NCBI GenBank assembly: GCA_013398615.1
Contig: VZSR01001685.1
Location: 49,551,282-49,615,281, forward strand
From: Brachypodius melanocephalos
Lineage: Eukaryota; Chordata; Aves; Passeriformes; Pycnonotidae
Direction of reading: 5' to 3'
Length of the DNA stretch: 64,000 nt
A program made the translations under genes and the position numbers. Below the pieces are notes generated by a model. It was not told the origin of the DNA. It did not search any database and worked only from the letters and a program-made list of their open reading frames with translations. Shown here in pieces: positions 10,936-24,801 of the stretch (its first letter is position 1; each line of letters begins with the position of its first letter).

Positions 10936-13900
10936 TGCTCCTGGAAGCTCAGTCCATCAGAGTCCTGTTTCCTAAGGACACTACAGGCACTCTCATTTGG
11001 GTACTCACTTGAAGAGTACAGCTAGAATAAATGAAGAAAACCCCCAATATCCCACAGTCTGAGCATATTTTCTGGAGGCTTAGAGCTTGGACCCTCCTTT
11101 AACAATAGTACATCAGTTCATGACTTACCACGGCAGTTATTTGTCCAATTTAAACATTTGAGCAGCTTTATTAAATTTACTGCTTAAGACTGAGGATGCT
11201 TTTAAGTACTCTGCTAAGCTAGAGCTTTAAAAGCTCGTGCCTACACCGCAGTTATCACGGGATCCAGAAGTGTCTCAGGCAATGTGTGCTATTGCAATAC
11301 CATTACCACGGCTATCTGTTAAGCCCTGGAGTGTCCAGGTGACTGGTTCTCACTGTGTGGGTTTCCTCAGAAGCTATTAAAATTGTTAAAGGGTAGTTTT
11401 CTTCCTGCCACTGGCTGAATTATATCTCTATTTTATAGCCTTCATTAAAAGAGAATGACGAAGATGCCTAAAGAGAGTAGACAAATTTAGTGGTGGTACA
11501 AACAGATACCTGAATATACGTCCCTTGAAAAATTTGGTCTAAATTTGATTTGATTTATTTTCTACTAAAACTGTCTCCAAGTAATAGCTATTAATTAGCA
11601 CTGTGAGGTAGCATATTAGCAAGGTCATATGTGGTTATCTTAGATGTTTCTCGAAAATTAAGTTTGTGGCTGCATCACAAAAGTAATATAATTTCCCCTT
11701 GAAACTTCAGATGCAAGTAGTAATGGTTGGTGCATTTAAAATGTTATTGTCTTTGCAGGTTGTGGAGCTGAGATTTCAGTTACCTGATGATGCTTCAGTG
11801 TTGCTGAAATTGGCAGTTTGCAAGATTTTTTGAGGAGGCTATGTAATTTTTTTGCATTGTGAATTCATTTATTGTCAGTGGAGGAAAAATGTTTTTCCCC
11901 TCAAAAATCCCCATGCTGATGACAGATTTCTTTGCCATGCACTACTGTACATTCTCCTTTAATATTGTTTCCACTCTGCAGAAGCCTGGAAACAGTAGTG
12001 GTGAAGGGAAGGTTTATGAATGTGAATAAGAAATGTTTAGCAGGAGAGGGAGTAAATTTTATTAAACCAATATTCATGCCCCCAAACAGATATGGGTTTG
12101 GCATTTGACTTTCGCTCGTTTGTGCGTTCCATCTGTGATAGTTGGCATAGTGACAGGCATGGCCTTGCTTGAGAATGGGAAGGAAAAATCAGAGAATTTT
12201 CCGTAGCGTGGAACTTGTGCAATGACCACTTCTATGGACAACCTAAAGATATTGCTCCTCTCTCTCCATTACCACCTTCTTGACCTGAGTCCACAGGATG
12301 CTCTGGGCAGCTCAACACTGAAATGGGCGGTGAGAGGGTCCTGGGGCTCCCTATCAGCCAGTAGGAATGTAGAAACTCATCCTGGAGAGTGCCCTCAAAG
12401 CCAGAGGGTCCAGTGGGGCTTTCAAATTGGCCTGCAACTATCTTGAGTTGTACAAGTAGTTCCTTCTTAAGTCTCCTCAGGTCTTTGTAAGATTTTTCAG
12501 ACAGAAGCAATGTTTGCTTAAATCTATGTGAAGCCTCTGGCATAGGCAAAGCAGCAATATCTGGATATCCAGGTCTATTTCTCCAGTGCTGCTCTTCTTT
12601 CACTGTAGCCTCTAATATATCACTGTTTAGTAAAAATTGAAAAGATGAAATATTTGCCTGACATCCTTGAAAGCTGTTCGAGTTCTGACTTGTTCAAAGG
12701 ACATAAATTTGTCTGTAAAATAGATTTTATAAAACCTTGTACCTGAACACAGATAGAATGTTCAGAAATTGCCAGGAAATGGCACTAACAATCTATTTCC
12801 ACTACAATTCCACTAGAAAGGGGACTCCTCCACCCCTCCACTACATCTTCTTCCATTACTCTGTGAGCAGCAGGTTTTGAACAGAAGAGTCTAAAAACTG
12901 GGTGTGTCCTGGGCAGGTCCAGAGCTGTGTCATCATTTTAAAATGTTGCCATCAACCCCATCAACTCTGATCCTGGCATAAAATCCAAAGGTCCTCAGGA
13001 AGAAGGAAGAATTTTCTTGCTTCTTCTACCATTTACAACATGAAGACTGAATGACATTGTCATTTCTGTGTTCTGAAATACATCCAGAAGGAATGACCAT
13101 AACAATCACTGCAATAATGTAGGGGGGGTTGGTTGATATTTTGTTGTGAAACAAAAAAACCCCAACCAAACAAACAAAAAATAAATTTGAAGTGTGAAAA
13201 AGTTCAAACTTTTTTTTTTTTAAATTTACAGTGTAGTTCACTGTTACCAATTATATAGGATTTTAAAAAAAAAGGTTGTTTGGCTTGTATTTTTTCTTTG
13301 CAGCATAGGAAATCTGGGTTTTGCTCACATTTATTAATAATTTTAGTTTAAAATAAATTAATTTCAAAATGCTTCATTTTACATTTGAAAGAATGTTCAT
13401 GTTTCCTGTGCCTCAATAAGCTATCCCTAAAATGTATTTTTCCAGATGCATAGGAATATTATGGCAAGAAAAAAGGAGTATAAACAGTGCATAAAATTGA
13501 CACATCAATATGAATTTAAGTAGCAGGGTGACTTGTATTGAATTTTTTCTCAGTGCAAGGATCAATAATTTGTCTGTTGACAAATTTAAAATTACTCTAA
13601 GTGGCAAACAATCTCATTTTTGGTTCTCTGAAAGATGATACTTTCAGAGACCCATGACTCCAGGTCAGGAGTGTGTGTGTGCTGCATGACCCCTTCAGTC
13701 TCAGCTCTGCAGGAGATGGGTGCATTTGGGGTGGGTTTACACTACCACTCTATTTTTAAAGCATGTGATCCATGCTGCGATGCTTGAATCCTTTCATACA
13801 ATTTTGCATCAGGAGTTAACATCATGAAAATATATTGGGGCTGCACATAAATTCATCTATTCCTTCAAATCCTAAATTAATCTCTAACAAGACTGGTGGC

Positions 13901-16788
13901 AGTGTTAGAAACTGCAATACAATTAGCATGACATTTCTCATAAGCAGTGGGCTGTGTCCGTGTTGGTCAGGCTGAAAACACTAAAAAAAGCTTTTATTTT
14001 CTCTAGAACATACTAAGGAAAAGTACACAGCAATTTACTTTCCACTGTTCCTGGGTTTGTCTTGATGTCAACTTTAATTTTACCAAATGCAGAACCTGCT
14101 GGGAGTGATTTTCATTCTAAGATTGTCCTCAATCTGCTAAGTACTGATGACAATACACAAGTGGTTACTGTCTTGATATCCAAGCAGCCTGAATTAGATA
14201 CAGAGCATGGCAGCAATGCATTCTGCATTGCTGGAATGGAATTTAAACTATTCAAGCGTACAAATTGAAAACTCATTCTGAGGAATTGCTTTGCTTTCCT
14301 AAACTGAGTATATGTTAAAAACAACCAAGACATTCAAGAGACTTATTGCTGGAAATGAATGTAATAATATAATTCATGCTGTGTAAGGCAGACTTTAGTC
14401 TTGATAGATGGTGTTTGGTTGGTGTTAAACTCTGATTTGCAGAATAGGAAATTCCTTAAGGAAGCAGAATCTCTTGCCAGAGCTGGCATTGCGAGTTCAC
14501 AGTGATTAACGGTGTGCCAAATCATCCACTAATAACTTAGATAGTCAGCCAACACAGCCACCAGCTGGTTTGAAAACACCGTGAAAGCAATTTACAGACC
14601 CCTTAGAAATTTAAAATGGGATAATGTAATTGCCAGTATAATAACACCATCTTTAACTCAAGCTGTTTTTTTTAAAAGGAAAAGCTAGAAAACTCTCACC
14701 TGAGCCGAGAAGAGCCAGTCTACCTCCTCTGTTCACCAAGGAAGCAGTCATGTCCATTTTCTCCTTACGCAGAACAACACTACTCAAAGACCAATTGTCC
14801 AATACTTAACTAACCTTTCATACAATATCTACTTGAGCAATTGACTGGAGTTTTTCTTGGGTGAAGATGATGATATCTTGCAGAGAAGGAAGAAAATTTA
14901 CTGAGTATTCTGCCCAAGAGACCTTGTATTTCTGTGAACTCAGTCTGCCAGTGTGTTGGGGCAGACACAGATTAGTTCATCATCCCCTCTGCAGCAATGC
15001 CCTCTGCAGAGCTGGAGGTGTGAGGGTGGCTGGTGTAGCCCATGGGGTTGTTTGACACTTTCTGTGAGCTGAAGATTGCTCTATTCTTGCAAAAAAACAA
15101 GAGTACACAAGGAATGGGTTGTTCCTAACCCATTTTGGGTGTTGGAAGGGTGCAGACAGCTGCAATTTCTATAAAGGTTTAGGAAGTGCCATGCTGTGAC
15201 GGATCATGTTCAGCACATGGTGTTGGCACAGGAGAATAACATATCTACAGCCCCCCAGAAGAACTCAGCTGTTTTCTATGCACTCTTTATTCAAGACTCT
15301 TTCAGGACTGTGCATGGTAGGAAGGGAATGGGATTGAGGAAGAGTTGAGTGGTCCAGCATGGTAAATTATGGGCTTGGAAGCAGCTTTTCCTCTCTTCTG
15401 GTTTCTGAATGACTTCTGGGCAGATTTCCCCCAGATCACTTTAGGCTCATGGGCTGTGCTTTTCGAGGCACACTAATGATTTGATCACTACTGATGTGTA
15501 ATCCTTCCTCATTTGCTTTCTCCCTTTCCATGACCCAGAGAACAAGGAAAATACAAGCACTGTGAGCAAGGTTGGATGGCAGTGGGTTAGAGCTGGGAAA
15601 GACAGGGATTACCTAAATACCCAGATCCAGCTTCTACCCAGGCAGAAGCCTTTACAGAAGCTAGAAGAAGAAATAAGGTCACTTCCAGGTTTAGTGAGCA
15701 ATGGGAAAGTGCGTGCACCTCTGGAAAAAAGTGTGGCACTCTCTGACAGCAACAATCACAAAGTAAATTGGAGAAAGCAAATACATTGAAGAGATGAGCC
15801 TCAGACATAGTCCCTTTTGTGTGTCTTTCCAGGAATTTATATAAGGAAGCTTTTCTGTCTGGGAAATGAAGATGTCTTCATTTTAAAGCCTGTGAAGGAA
15901 TTTGGACCTCCGATGATTCCTTCAAGATGAAAACCAAAGAAAGTGTCTTTCTATCAGAAATAAAAGTTCAGTTGTTGGTTTTTTGGGTCTATGGTTTTCA
16001 GTTTTGGTGTTTTTCCTCTCCCCATAATTATAGAATACTTCAGTGCAGCTATCCAATATTTCTTTCTGATCTTAACCCAAATATATTTAGCAAAATTTAA
16101 CAAGTTTCATTTCAGAATCTTTGAAATGTCATGATTAAAATATGGCAATCAAAAATGTTAAAATAGACATTTTCTAAATGCTTCACTCTTCAGTTTAATT
16201 TCTAAAATCTAGTTAGGCTTGACACTCTTCAAAATATTTATGGGAAAATATTTGACTTAAAAGGGAAGATACATGATTGTGCCAACATCAATCTTCTGAA
16301 TTCATGCGCTTTCAGTCAGAGACAATATTGGGCACTGAGCCTTTCAAAGCCTTAGTGAGATAATGATAAATTATCCTCATTTTTTATAGAGAGAAAGTAC
16401 AGTTAGTCATTTGCTCACAAAAAGAACAGAGCTGCCTGAGACAGTTCTGAGCCAGGAGGCAAAACAAAGGGAACCTTCAAGCTGAGCGTGGGCTGTGGTC
16501 CCTTATGAGGCAGTAGGAGTCTTCCAGGACGCAGCTGAAGCCTATGAGGTTATTCTTTGCTGCTTCAGTTGATTTAAATACATTTGCTGTAAGGTTTTAG
16601 CTGCTTAACTTGCTATTGTCATGGGGCAGAGAGCAACTGAAATCAAAGCACCGTAAGGATTATCGTTTTCATTCTCTACTAAATTGTGACACTTCAAAAT
16701 GGAGTTCCTCAACAAGAGTATGGCCTTCACTCGGGTTAAAGGTAACTGTCCAGTTAATACAGAAATCACCTGTTCTACATCCAAAGTT
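10936..16788. other. unique non-coding sequence, no gene seen
   Basis: No recognised mobile element or exon. Contains low-complexity A/T tracts at 13150-13275, including a short inverted arrangement around AGTTCAAACTTT. The 123-codon frame on - at 12232-12603 and the 68-codon frame on + at 14062-14268 have no family resemblance that I can see and no paired splice sites. Confidence 0.55.
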
Positions 16789-17250
16789 ACAGAATACAGA
16801 ATCACAGAATCACAGAATCACAGAATCATAGAGTGGCTTGGGTTGGAAGAGACTTTTAAGACCGTTCAGTTCCAGCCTCCTGCCATGGGCAAGGACATCT
16901 TCCACACGACCAGGTTTCTCAAACCCCAGTGCAGCCTGGCCATGAACACTTCCAGGCATGGGGCAGCCACAGCTTCTTTGGGCAGCCTGTTCCTGTGCCT
17001 CATCATTCTCACAGGAAAGGATTTCTTCTTCACATCTAATCTAAACCTCGCCTGAGTTTGAAGCCACTGCTCCTTGTCCTGTCACTTCATGCTCATGTAA
17101 AAAGTTCCTCTCTCATCTTTCTTTCCTCTCCCTTCAGATACTGAAAGGCCACAATTAGGTCACCTCTAGGCCTTCTGGTTTCCAGGCTGAACAATCCCAA
17201 TTCTCGCAGCCTTTCAGTGTAGGAGAGGTGCTCCATCCCTCTAAGGAGCC
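16789..17250 (-). mobile_element. CR1 LINE, 3' end with octamer tail
   Basis: Read on the - strand, this runs from the end of CR1 ORF2 to the 3' terminus. The C-terminal protein motif (MEHLSYTERLRELGLFSLE, followed by RGDLI and YLKG) is visible in a frame covering 17093-17293. It is followed by the 3'UTR with the 'ctgcccatggcaggggg' and 'gggttggaa' blocks near 16840-16890. The terminus is a (TGTGATTC)n tail at 16789-16829 with about four units. The element is 5'-truncated within the end of the RT region near 17250. The fairly good match and long tail suggest a younger copy than the one at 20.7 kb. Confidence 0.93.
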
Positions 17251-20200
17251 TGGTGGTTATGGAGTCTTGAGATGAAATAACTTTTGGTTGCACAGTCTTA
17301 GAATTGTAAAAGGGGTGTAAAGTGCTGCTCTCATGACTTAGGCTTAAATATCACAATGGTTTTGACCAGTGTGCACCAATGAAATAGGGAAAAGTATTAC
17401 TTAAGACAACCTTCACTTCCAGGGAAGAGATGAACATTGCCAGGAAACAACTATCACAGTTGAAATAGACTCCACAAGCAGAGCTTTATTTGGGAGCTCA
17501 GTAATAGGTGAATAGGTATGGCTGTCAGGAAGATTCTCCTGAAACTTTTCTAATTGCTTCACATTGATGCCATATATGCCTTTCTTGCCTCACTGTGTAT
17601 AATTCTTCCTTCTTCCCTCCACATACTTATTGCCAGTTCCTCACTATTCATTCCCACCAGGATCACACAAAGAATTGAACTCCTAATTCCTTCTGAATTT
17701 ATTTTCCCATCCATTTTTGGTTTTCAATTTTCTTTTCCCCCTAAAGGAACTTCGATATCTTGGCTTCAGATTATGGACAAAAACCATTATGGCAATACTT
17801 CTGTTCGCACAGTTTTGGTAGTTTAGCAGAATTTCTGTAGTGCAATGTAACCTTGAACAGATTTTGTCAGCAAAGAGCAGACCAGGTGTGTCAATTCAGA
17901 TAGCATAGCCTTAGCTACTGACCAACATTTTCATGGCTTCAACTTCTTCAAGTGATATTCTTCACTTAAATTGAGCATTTCATGCTTTTGATATTTTTAA
18001 ATTTACATTTTAAAATTTTACAAAACTTAATGATTTGTGTGCAAGGAAAACATCTGGGTTTTGCAGAATATGCTCCTTTGGGCAAGTACAAAAATTCTGA
18101 AGTTTTTTGGCTATATCAGTAAAGATTTTCATTATTTTTGAGATAGGGATTAACAGATATAAGGGGAAAAGAACATCCTCCAATCAGTTCTAAGCCTCAC
18201 TTTCATCTGTTTCTAATCTTTGTGAATTATCTTTCCATTACCTCTGATATACCCAAGAAGGATTTAGAGTTCTGTGATTATATCCCTACTTATGTGATTT
18301 CCTTGATTATTAATGACAGCACGGTCTTGCAAAAGTATTTAACAAACCAAATGAGGGAACACTTAAACTTCTGCGGTTTGGAGGATGTCTTCAAGATCTG
18401 GATATTCAGATTCCATCACCTTGGAGTCTCCTAACGCCTGGGATTTAAGAGTTTATCTTTGCAGAAACAGCAGTGCTCCATACATCACAGGACATGTGGA
18501 TTGGATAAACTCACAGGCTTTCATATTTCTCTTACTTCTCTCTTCAAATTGTCACTATACTAGCTCACTATACTGCTTATCCTTGTAGGCAGATCTCAAG
18601 TTAATCTTCTATCTACAAAGGATCCCACAATGAAGAGAAGCAATTTGTGTTGTTGGCAACTCAATGGAAGTGAAATGAGCCTATGCGTCCTTACGTACCA
18701 ATCCGTAGAAAACGTATTGAAAGTTCCTTTGTCCCCAGAGAAAGTTGGTTTCTCAGATCTCCAATTTCCCCAGGTAAGGTCTGTTTTGCCCACGATGGCA
18801 ATGAGTGAGTGACCTTCCTTGTCTCAGCTCATGAGCCTTTTGTTGTATTGGATGGGGACGGATAGAGAGGCTTGGTGGGCACCTGTCACTCAGCCAAGGT
18901 GAATCCACCACAGAGACCTGCAAAAAAAGTGGAACAGAAGTTTAACAGGCAGCAGTTTCCATCTGGTTTCACCTGGATTCTTGTAGTTTTCGTTTTCCTT
19001 CCTCGTATATCTAGATAGAAGTTATGATGAGAAATGTAGACCTAGATAGAACCTGCCAAGGAATTTGCATTGATTTAAGACCCAAACCCAGCTTCTGCTA
19101 CTTAAATGGATAAAGAACTAAACGCTCCTCTCCAGGACAGGCCAAAAAGAAAGCTTATCTGCTTGCATGCCAGACTGAGAATTTGATTTAAACAGGTTGT
19201 CAAGTTTGAATCCTGAGGATTGGATCTGCTCTCTAAGAAGCCTTGAAACCTCAACATTAGTTAATGTATGTTGAAACTGTGAGATTTTTAGTACTGTTGC
19301 TGTGTTGCCTCAGTATAAGTAAAAACTCATTAATTTTATAATACAGGTAAATCCTACTCATGCCAGTGCAGTTGATCAAAGACCCTGACATATAAGAGAA
19401 AACAGAACAAGCCATACATTATTAATATAATTTATAAAGGACCTTGGGGACAAAGTGGACATTAATCTTAGAGTTTCAGGCACTGTGACTTGCCCAGGTC
19501 AGGGTTTGGGTAACACCCAGGTAAGCATTGTTGAACCTGGAAGAATCTCAAAAGATATTTTTGTCAAAGCTGGCAGTGTGGCTGTGGATTATTCCATGTG
19601 TATTCCCTGCTCATTCCAGTCCAGAGTGGTTTGACACCTCATCACACATAAACTTTGTTTAAACACAGGGAATAGAGATGCTGAATGAAAAAAGATTTCA
19701 GGAATAGGTTTTCTTGAACTTTAAATTTTAATGTGTTTTTTTCTACAATTTTTTTCTTCTACAATTTTCATACTGAAATATAATTTTAATACTAAACAGA
19801 AGGTTGTGTTTATACATACTTCTTAAAACCCCCAAACCCATAGATTTCTCTAGCAAGTAATATATACATTATTGCTCCTGCCTGCCAGTGTTATCAGCCC
19901 ACCATATATGAACACAGTCTCTTTCTAAATCGTAGCCAAGTCCTGCACAGCCTTCCAGATCTTTAATTAGCATAATGAGCAATAGATGACATTTAATAAA
20001 AGCTTATCTCTCCTTGCTGTAGTTCTAGCATTAGTCAACTGTGCAATCTATGGGAGGGCATGGTTAACTCAGTGCTGAAAATTTTGAGTCAGATTCTCAC
20101 ATGATTTGCATGTGATCTGAGAGAGCCCCATCACCACCTTAAGCACCATTTTTCCTATATGTAGAGTAGAAGTTAGTCACAATGATGTTAAATGCTTTTA

Positions 20201-20705
20201 TAAAGTGCTTTGGACAAGATTCATCTCAACATTATGTACTTAGAAGACATCTGTCCTCATCAAACCTCACAGGACAGTCAGGCAGAACTCTGGTCACTGC
20301 AGTCAGTGAAATTTGGAATGATTCACATGAAAAAAAAAGATTTCCACCATAGAATGAGAACATCCCCCACTAAACTCTTTCAGCTTCAGCAGCCAGGTCT
20401 GCTCATACTGTAAAATCTAAAGTTACTTGAAGACATTTACAGATGTAGACATTTATGTGATATGGCCATTCACATTCAATTAAAGATCATTCTATAAGTG
20501 GGTATATCAGTTTGAGTGAGTGACAACGTGTGAGTTTGGAGCACAGACCATCCTTTGTGTGTCTGGACAGTTTGCAGTACACTGGAGGTATAAGTAGAGC
20601 TCTCAGACTTCTATAATATTTGCTGGTTTGCTTTATGGAGAATTTTATTAACTTTTTATAAATTTGTTCTAATCACAGCTTGAAATTAGTTTATTTTTGG
20701 ATCAA
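17251..20705. other. unique non-coding sequence, no gene seen
   Basis: AT-rich, repeat-poor. A GC-moderate frame at 18596-18812 is open on both strands but matches no family I recognise. No RNA gene or regulatory signature could be supported. Confidence 0.55.
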
Positions 20706-21068
20706 AAATCATAGGAAAATTTTGTTGGAAGGGATTTCAGGAGCTTGTCAGATTTAATACCCTATGCAGACTGCTGCCAACTCCAAAATTATATTAGTTT
20801 TCCCTGGACCTTCTCCAATCAAGTTTTTAATATCACCAAGGAGAGATATGCCACAACTAGTGTTTCTCAGGATAATTATTATATCCATGTTTGACCATGT
20901 TAATTTTGAATTTTTTTTCCTTGTTGCACTCAGAATTTCTCTTGGTGCAATCTGTGACCACTGTCTCATCTTTCACTGAGTACCTCTGAGAAAGAGTCTG
21001 GCTCCACATCTAATCATTGTGCACTTGGTCTTTCCACATCAATTGTATGCAGTCACACTGTAAGATAA
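20706..21068 (-). mobile_element. CR1 LINE, old 3' fragment
   Basis: Antisense CR1 copy. Starting at ATCATAGGAAAATTTTGTTGG, it shows the 'tctccaaggatgga' region only faintly. It then gives a clear match at TTTTCCTTGTTGCACTCAGAA (about 20917-20937), at TGACCACTGTCTC and TTTCACTGAGTACCTC, and at GAGAAAGAGTCTGGCTCCA (about 20988-21006). These are the usual order of blocks in the reverse complement of the CR1 3' region. Scattered substitutions and indels make this one of the oldest copies in the window. Open frames on both strands (20754-20979) are shadows of it. Confidence 0.85.
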
Positions 21069-24000
21069 GTTTAACTTTATTTTTATAACAGACATATTCC
21101 CAGTTAACAGTGTTCATATTTTCAAAGTAATAAAACAATATGATGATTGAAAAAAAACAGGAATTTTTGACTGAAAAATGCATTTGAATACTTATCAGTG
21201 ATTTCAGCCTTCTATAGAACAGGCTCCTTCCATCAAGACATTTTATAAAGACTCTCTGTGACAGCTTCTGCAGGAGGTGTTGCTGATGATAATCATCATC
21301 TATGCATTTTCAGCATGGATACTTCAGAAATTACCAAGCACTCCTTAATAATTTTGTTCCTTCTGATATCTATGAAAATTAGTAAACTGTGAAATTAAGA
21401 AAGGACTGTTAAAAAGGGTCACAGTGTGTTTTCCTGTGATGTGAAGAGCTAGGCTCAGATGAATCAAATAACAAAGAACTCATGTAATTCTTTTTCATAA
21501 TGAATCCTTAGCTGTTGTAAATGATAGAAGCAATCTAAATCACCAATTCAAACTGCCCTGAAAGCATCTTCATTATGAAATGGAAGACAGATAAAATAAT
21601 AAGGCGAAAAACATGCTTTCTCCACTATATGTAGATGTGTTGTGATGTTGAAATACATTTCCAAGACAGTCCCAGTGTTTACCCCATCTCTTGGTTGTTG
21701 AGGCACTTAGACTAGGAAATAAAACAATGGCAAACCTTCCCCTCAAAAAGGAGGTGGCTATAATCAGTCTGTCTTCTGGGAATGGTCCCTTGCACATCCT
21801 GGTTTTCACATTGTTCCAGGCATTTCGGGTTGACCCTGAGGAGATCCAGCCTAGAGAGCCTGCTAACAGCTAAGCAGGATGAATAACCATGGCCCAGTTC
21901 TTGAACCTGAGACCTGGTTCTGTTTGTTTGCTATTGTTCACATGCCTTTGGGTATTCAGAGAACTGTCCTTGTCTTCTGACATGTCAGGGGACATTCTTT
22001 TAATTTCCAAGGCTTTCAGTACTGTTCATTCTGATAGACAATCACAGTGCAATGAATCATTTGCTTTCTGTGGCTTTCTTTGTCATCACATAAGTTGCAA
22101 AGCTGTGGTTTAATACATATTCCCCAATTTTGCTGAGGCAGAAGACAGGACGATTTAGAACATGTCAGACCTTCATCACAGCATTATCTATCAGATGAGT
22201 CTTTCTGGCAAGACACACAAGTAACTTTAAACCTAAAACCAAAATAAAAACAGTAGTTTTCTTCCCAGAAGAAGTGCCGTGTGTTGCCTTATTTGGGAGA
22301 AGTAAAACTGAAATTTTTCTTTACTCCCTTCCATGCATATTTTGAACTCTTCAAACAAATCTGTTTCAGCATCGATAAATGGCTAAAGTGGATGACAAGC
22401 AGGTTCTCAACTCCAGTGAAATGTGCATTCAAATACTGAAGTTAAAATGTGGACAGCCAGCAATTCTCTACAATTTTATGATCACATAAAAATTTGGAGT
22501 CATCGAAAACATACGTGTGATGGGTGGGAGCAAGAGGTACAGTTCTCAGCTGATGGAATTTATTGTGTAATTCTTTGATCTGCTGAAAAAAATTGGCAGC
22601 TTACACTTGATTTCTACTTCATTGCTTGAAAAATTTGGTTTCCTCTGAGCTTTACATGTTTCATAAAGATATTTCTAGAATTAATTCAATTTGTTAGGAG
22701 TTTTACACTTGAAAAAAAGCTAAAATGAAGGTAATTGCTCTGAGAATTTCGGGTTTTGTGTTGAGTTTATTTTCAGATTGCAAAGCAGTCTCCAGAGATA
22801 TTTAGTGCTAACACTGACCTCTGTGTGACTGCAGTTTATTTAAAATAGTGCTCAAACTGCAACATTTCTATACAGTTACTGCATTGTTTTAAATTCCAAG
22901 TGCTTTCAGTAGCTTGATTATCAATTCTAATAGTTTTTTCTAGAAATTCAAGCTAGCCTGACTGGTCTTTAATTCTCTGGCTCAGTTGTTTTCAGTCATT
23001 TCAAGAAACTTTCTGCCTGAACTAGGTCACTGTGTTCAAATTCACTGTCACTGAGGCATGATCATATCTGTGCTGTCTGCTCTTCTGGGAGGTGGGAAGC
23101 AGAATTGCAGATGGCAAGGAGGTACCTGCAAAAAAAGAAAACAAGCCTGGCAGACACTGGATTATGAGTGAGCTCCTATTTCTGCAAACAATCCTGATTA
23201 GTCATGAAGTTGTCTGGAGCAGAAATCTGCACTTGCTGCTAACATCTTCCTGCAAAGGAAAATTACCTGAAGAAACAACCCCAGGATCATATTTGTTTGA
23301 GTTAACTTGTATAAATAAAGGGAATTTATGGTAAAACATTGAAGTCAATGTCCAGATGTCAGTACAGGGGTCCTGCTTTGAGGATGGGCTGGCTCAGCTG
23401 CAGAAGTGTGAGCCAGTCATCAAAACAGTATTTGTAATTTATGGACAAGAGAGTAAGAAGAAATGCCCAAATCCTTCACCAAGGACAAGGGAACTCTTTC
23501 AATCCACAAAAACTCAATGATTATCCCTACTGACTTTAAAATCACACGTCAGTGCCAGTTGTCTAGATCTATAGAAGGGATTTGTGAGATTCTGTTCATC
23601 TGGAAAAGTTTCTGCTGTGTAGGAAGCATTAAAGCTACATTTACCTCCATGTGACTTGTATGCTCTCTTTGTTGCTGCTATTAATGTAGTAATCATCTTA
23701 CACAGCCTACAGGACAGAAGCAGAGGTCTTCCATCACACAATGTTAATCCTCAAATAGGAATGACCAGGATATAAGAGAACTTCAGTGATGTCACATGGT
23801 CAATCTTCCATAGACCTATATTTATTTCTTGACTATAAAATTTTTGAATGCAAGAAATTGTACTGGCTAATTCCCTGCTTCTTTATTATTCAGTTTCTAT
23901 AACTATGAAATGGAGGGTGGATGCTCTCTTGCATGTGAGCTGGTGCCCAAAAAAAACCCTATTTTAAAGCATCCCATCCAGAGGCAAAGGAGTTTCTTCT

Positions 24001-24763
24001 GATTGCCAGCCCGGATTTACATCTATTGTAGATTGAATGAAAAACTGGGATTAAAAGCAGTCCAAAAGCTCTATTATTATTGTTCAGATTTTATTGAACA
24101 AAGTGTTTAATACAGCCTGGTTTTCAGAGAAACTCCTAATTAAGAGTATAAGATTCGATACTTCATTTTACAGAAGTGATCAAAGCCAATTAGGGATCTT
24201 GCCCAAAACGTGGATAAGCAGAAAGGAACACAGATCTCTGTCACTGTGTACAAGGCCATCCATCCCTCCCCAGGCCTCAGTGGCTTTTGCTGCTCTCTGG
24301 CACACACAGAAAGTGCTGCTGGTTCACAGGAGGCACCACAGGTGAGCACAGACAGCAGGGCTGGGACAGAAACTCCCCAAAAAACCCATGATGCCCCCAG
24401 CTGGGATGGAGGTAAAGAAAAAGCTGAGGAAGGTTTAAGGCCTCTTAGTGTCCTCACCCCTGTATGAATTTATCAGCTACTTCACATTGGATCCAGCATC
24501 TTGACAGAGCCCATGTCCCAGGCCACTGTGACCTTCTGCAAAGGAATAAGTTGTAGATCACACCCATATATCAGGGTCTGAGGCATGGGAGCCAAGTCAA
24601 TTATAACTTAGCAGCTCAACTAAGGCTCAGAAGCATAAAAATCCTTGCATTTGCTTTTTTTATGCACAATTCCTCATCTTTGAAAACGGGATGATCCTGA
24701 CCTACCTCACTCAGGGGTTAAGAGAAACCCATTAATGTTTGTGACCAGAAATAAAAGTTAGAA

Positions 24764-24801
24764 GGTTAAATGGTTTCTGTCCGGTTAAATGGTTTCTGTC
24801 C
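24764..24801. repeat. perfect 19-bp tandem duplication
   Basis: GGTTAAATGGTTTCTGTCC occurs at 24764-24782 and again immediately at 24783-24801 with no mismatch. Confidence 0.95.

Noticed and set aside
16699..17055. 118-codon frame on + with repeated SQNHRI units
   Set aside because: The repeat is the CR1 octamer tail read on the wrong strand; the rest is antisense CR1.
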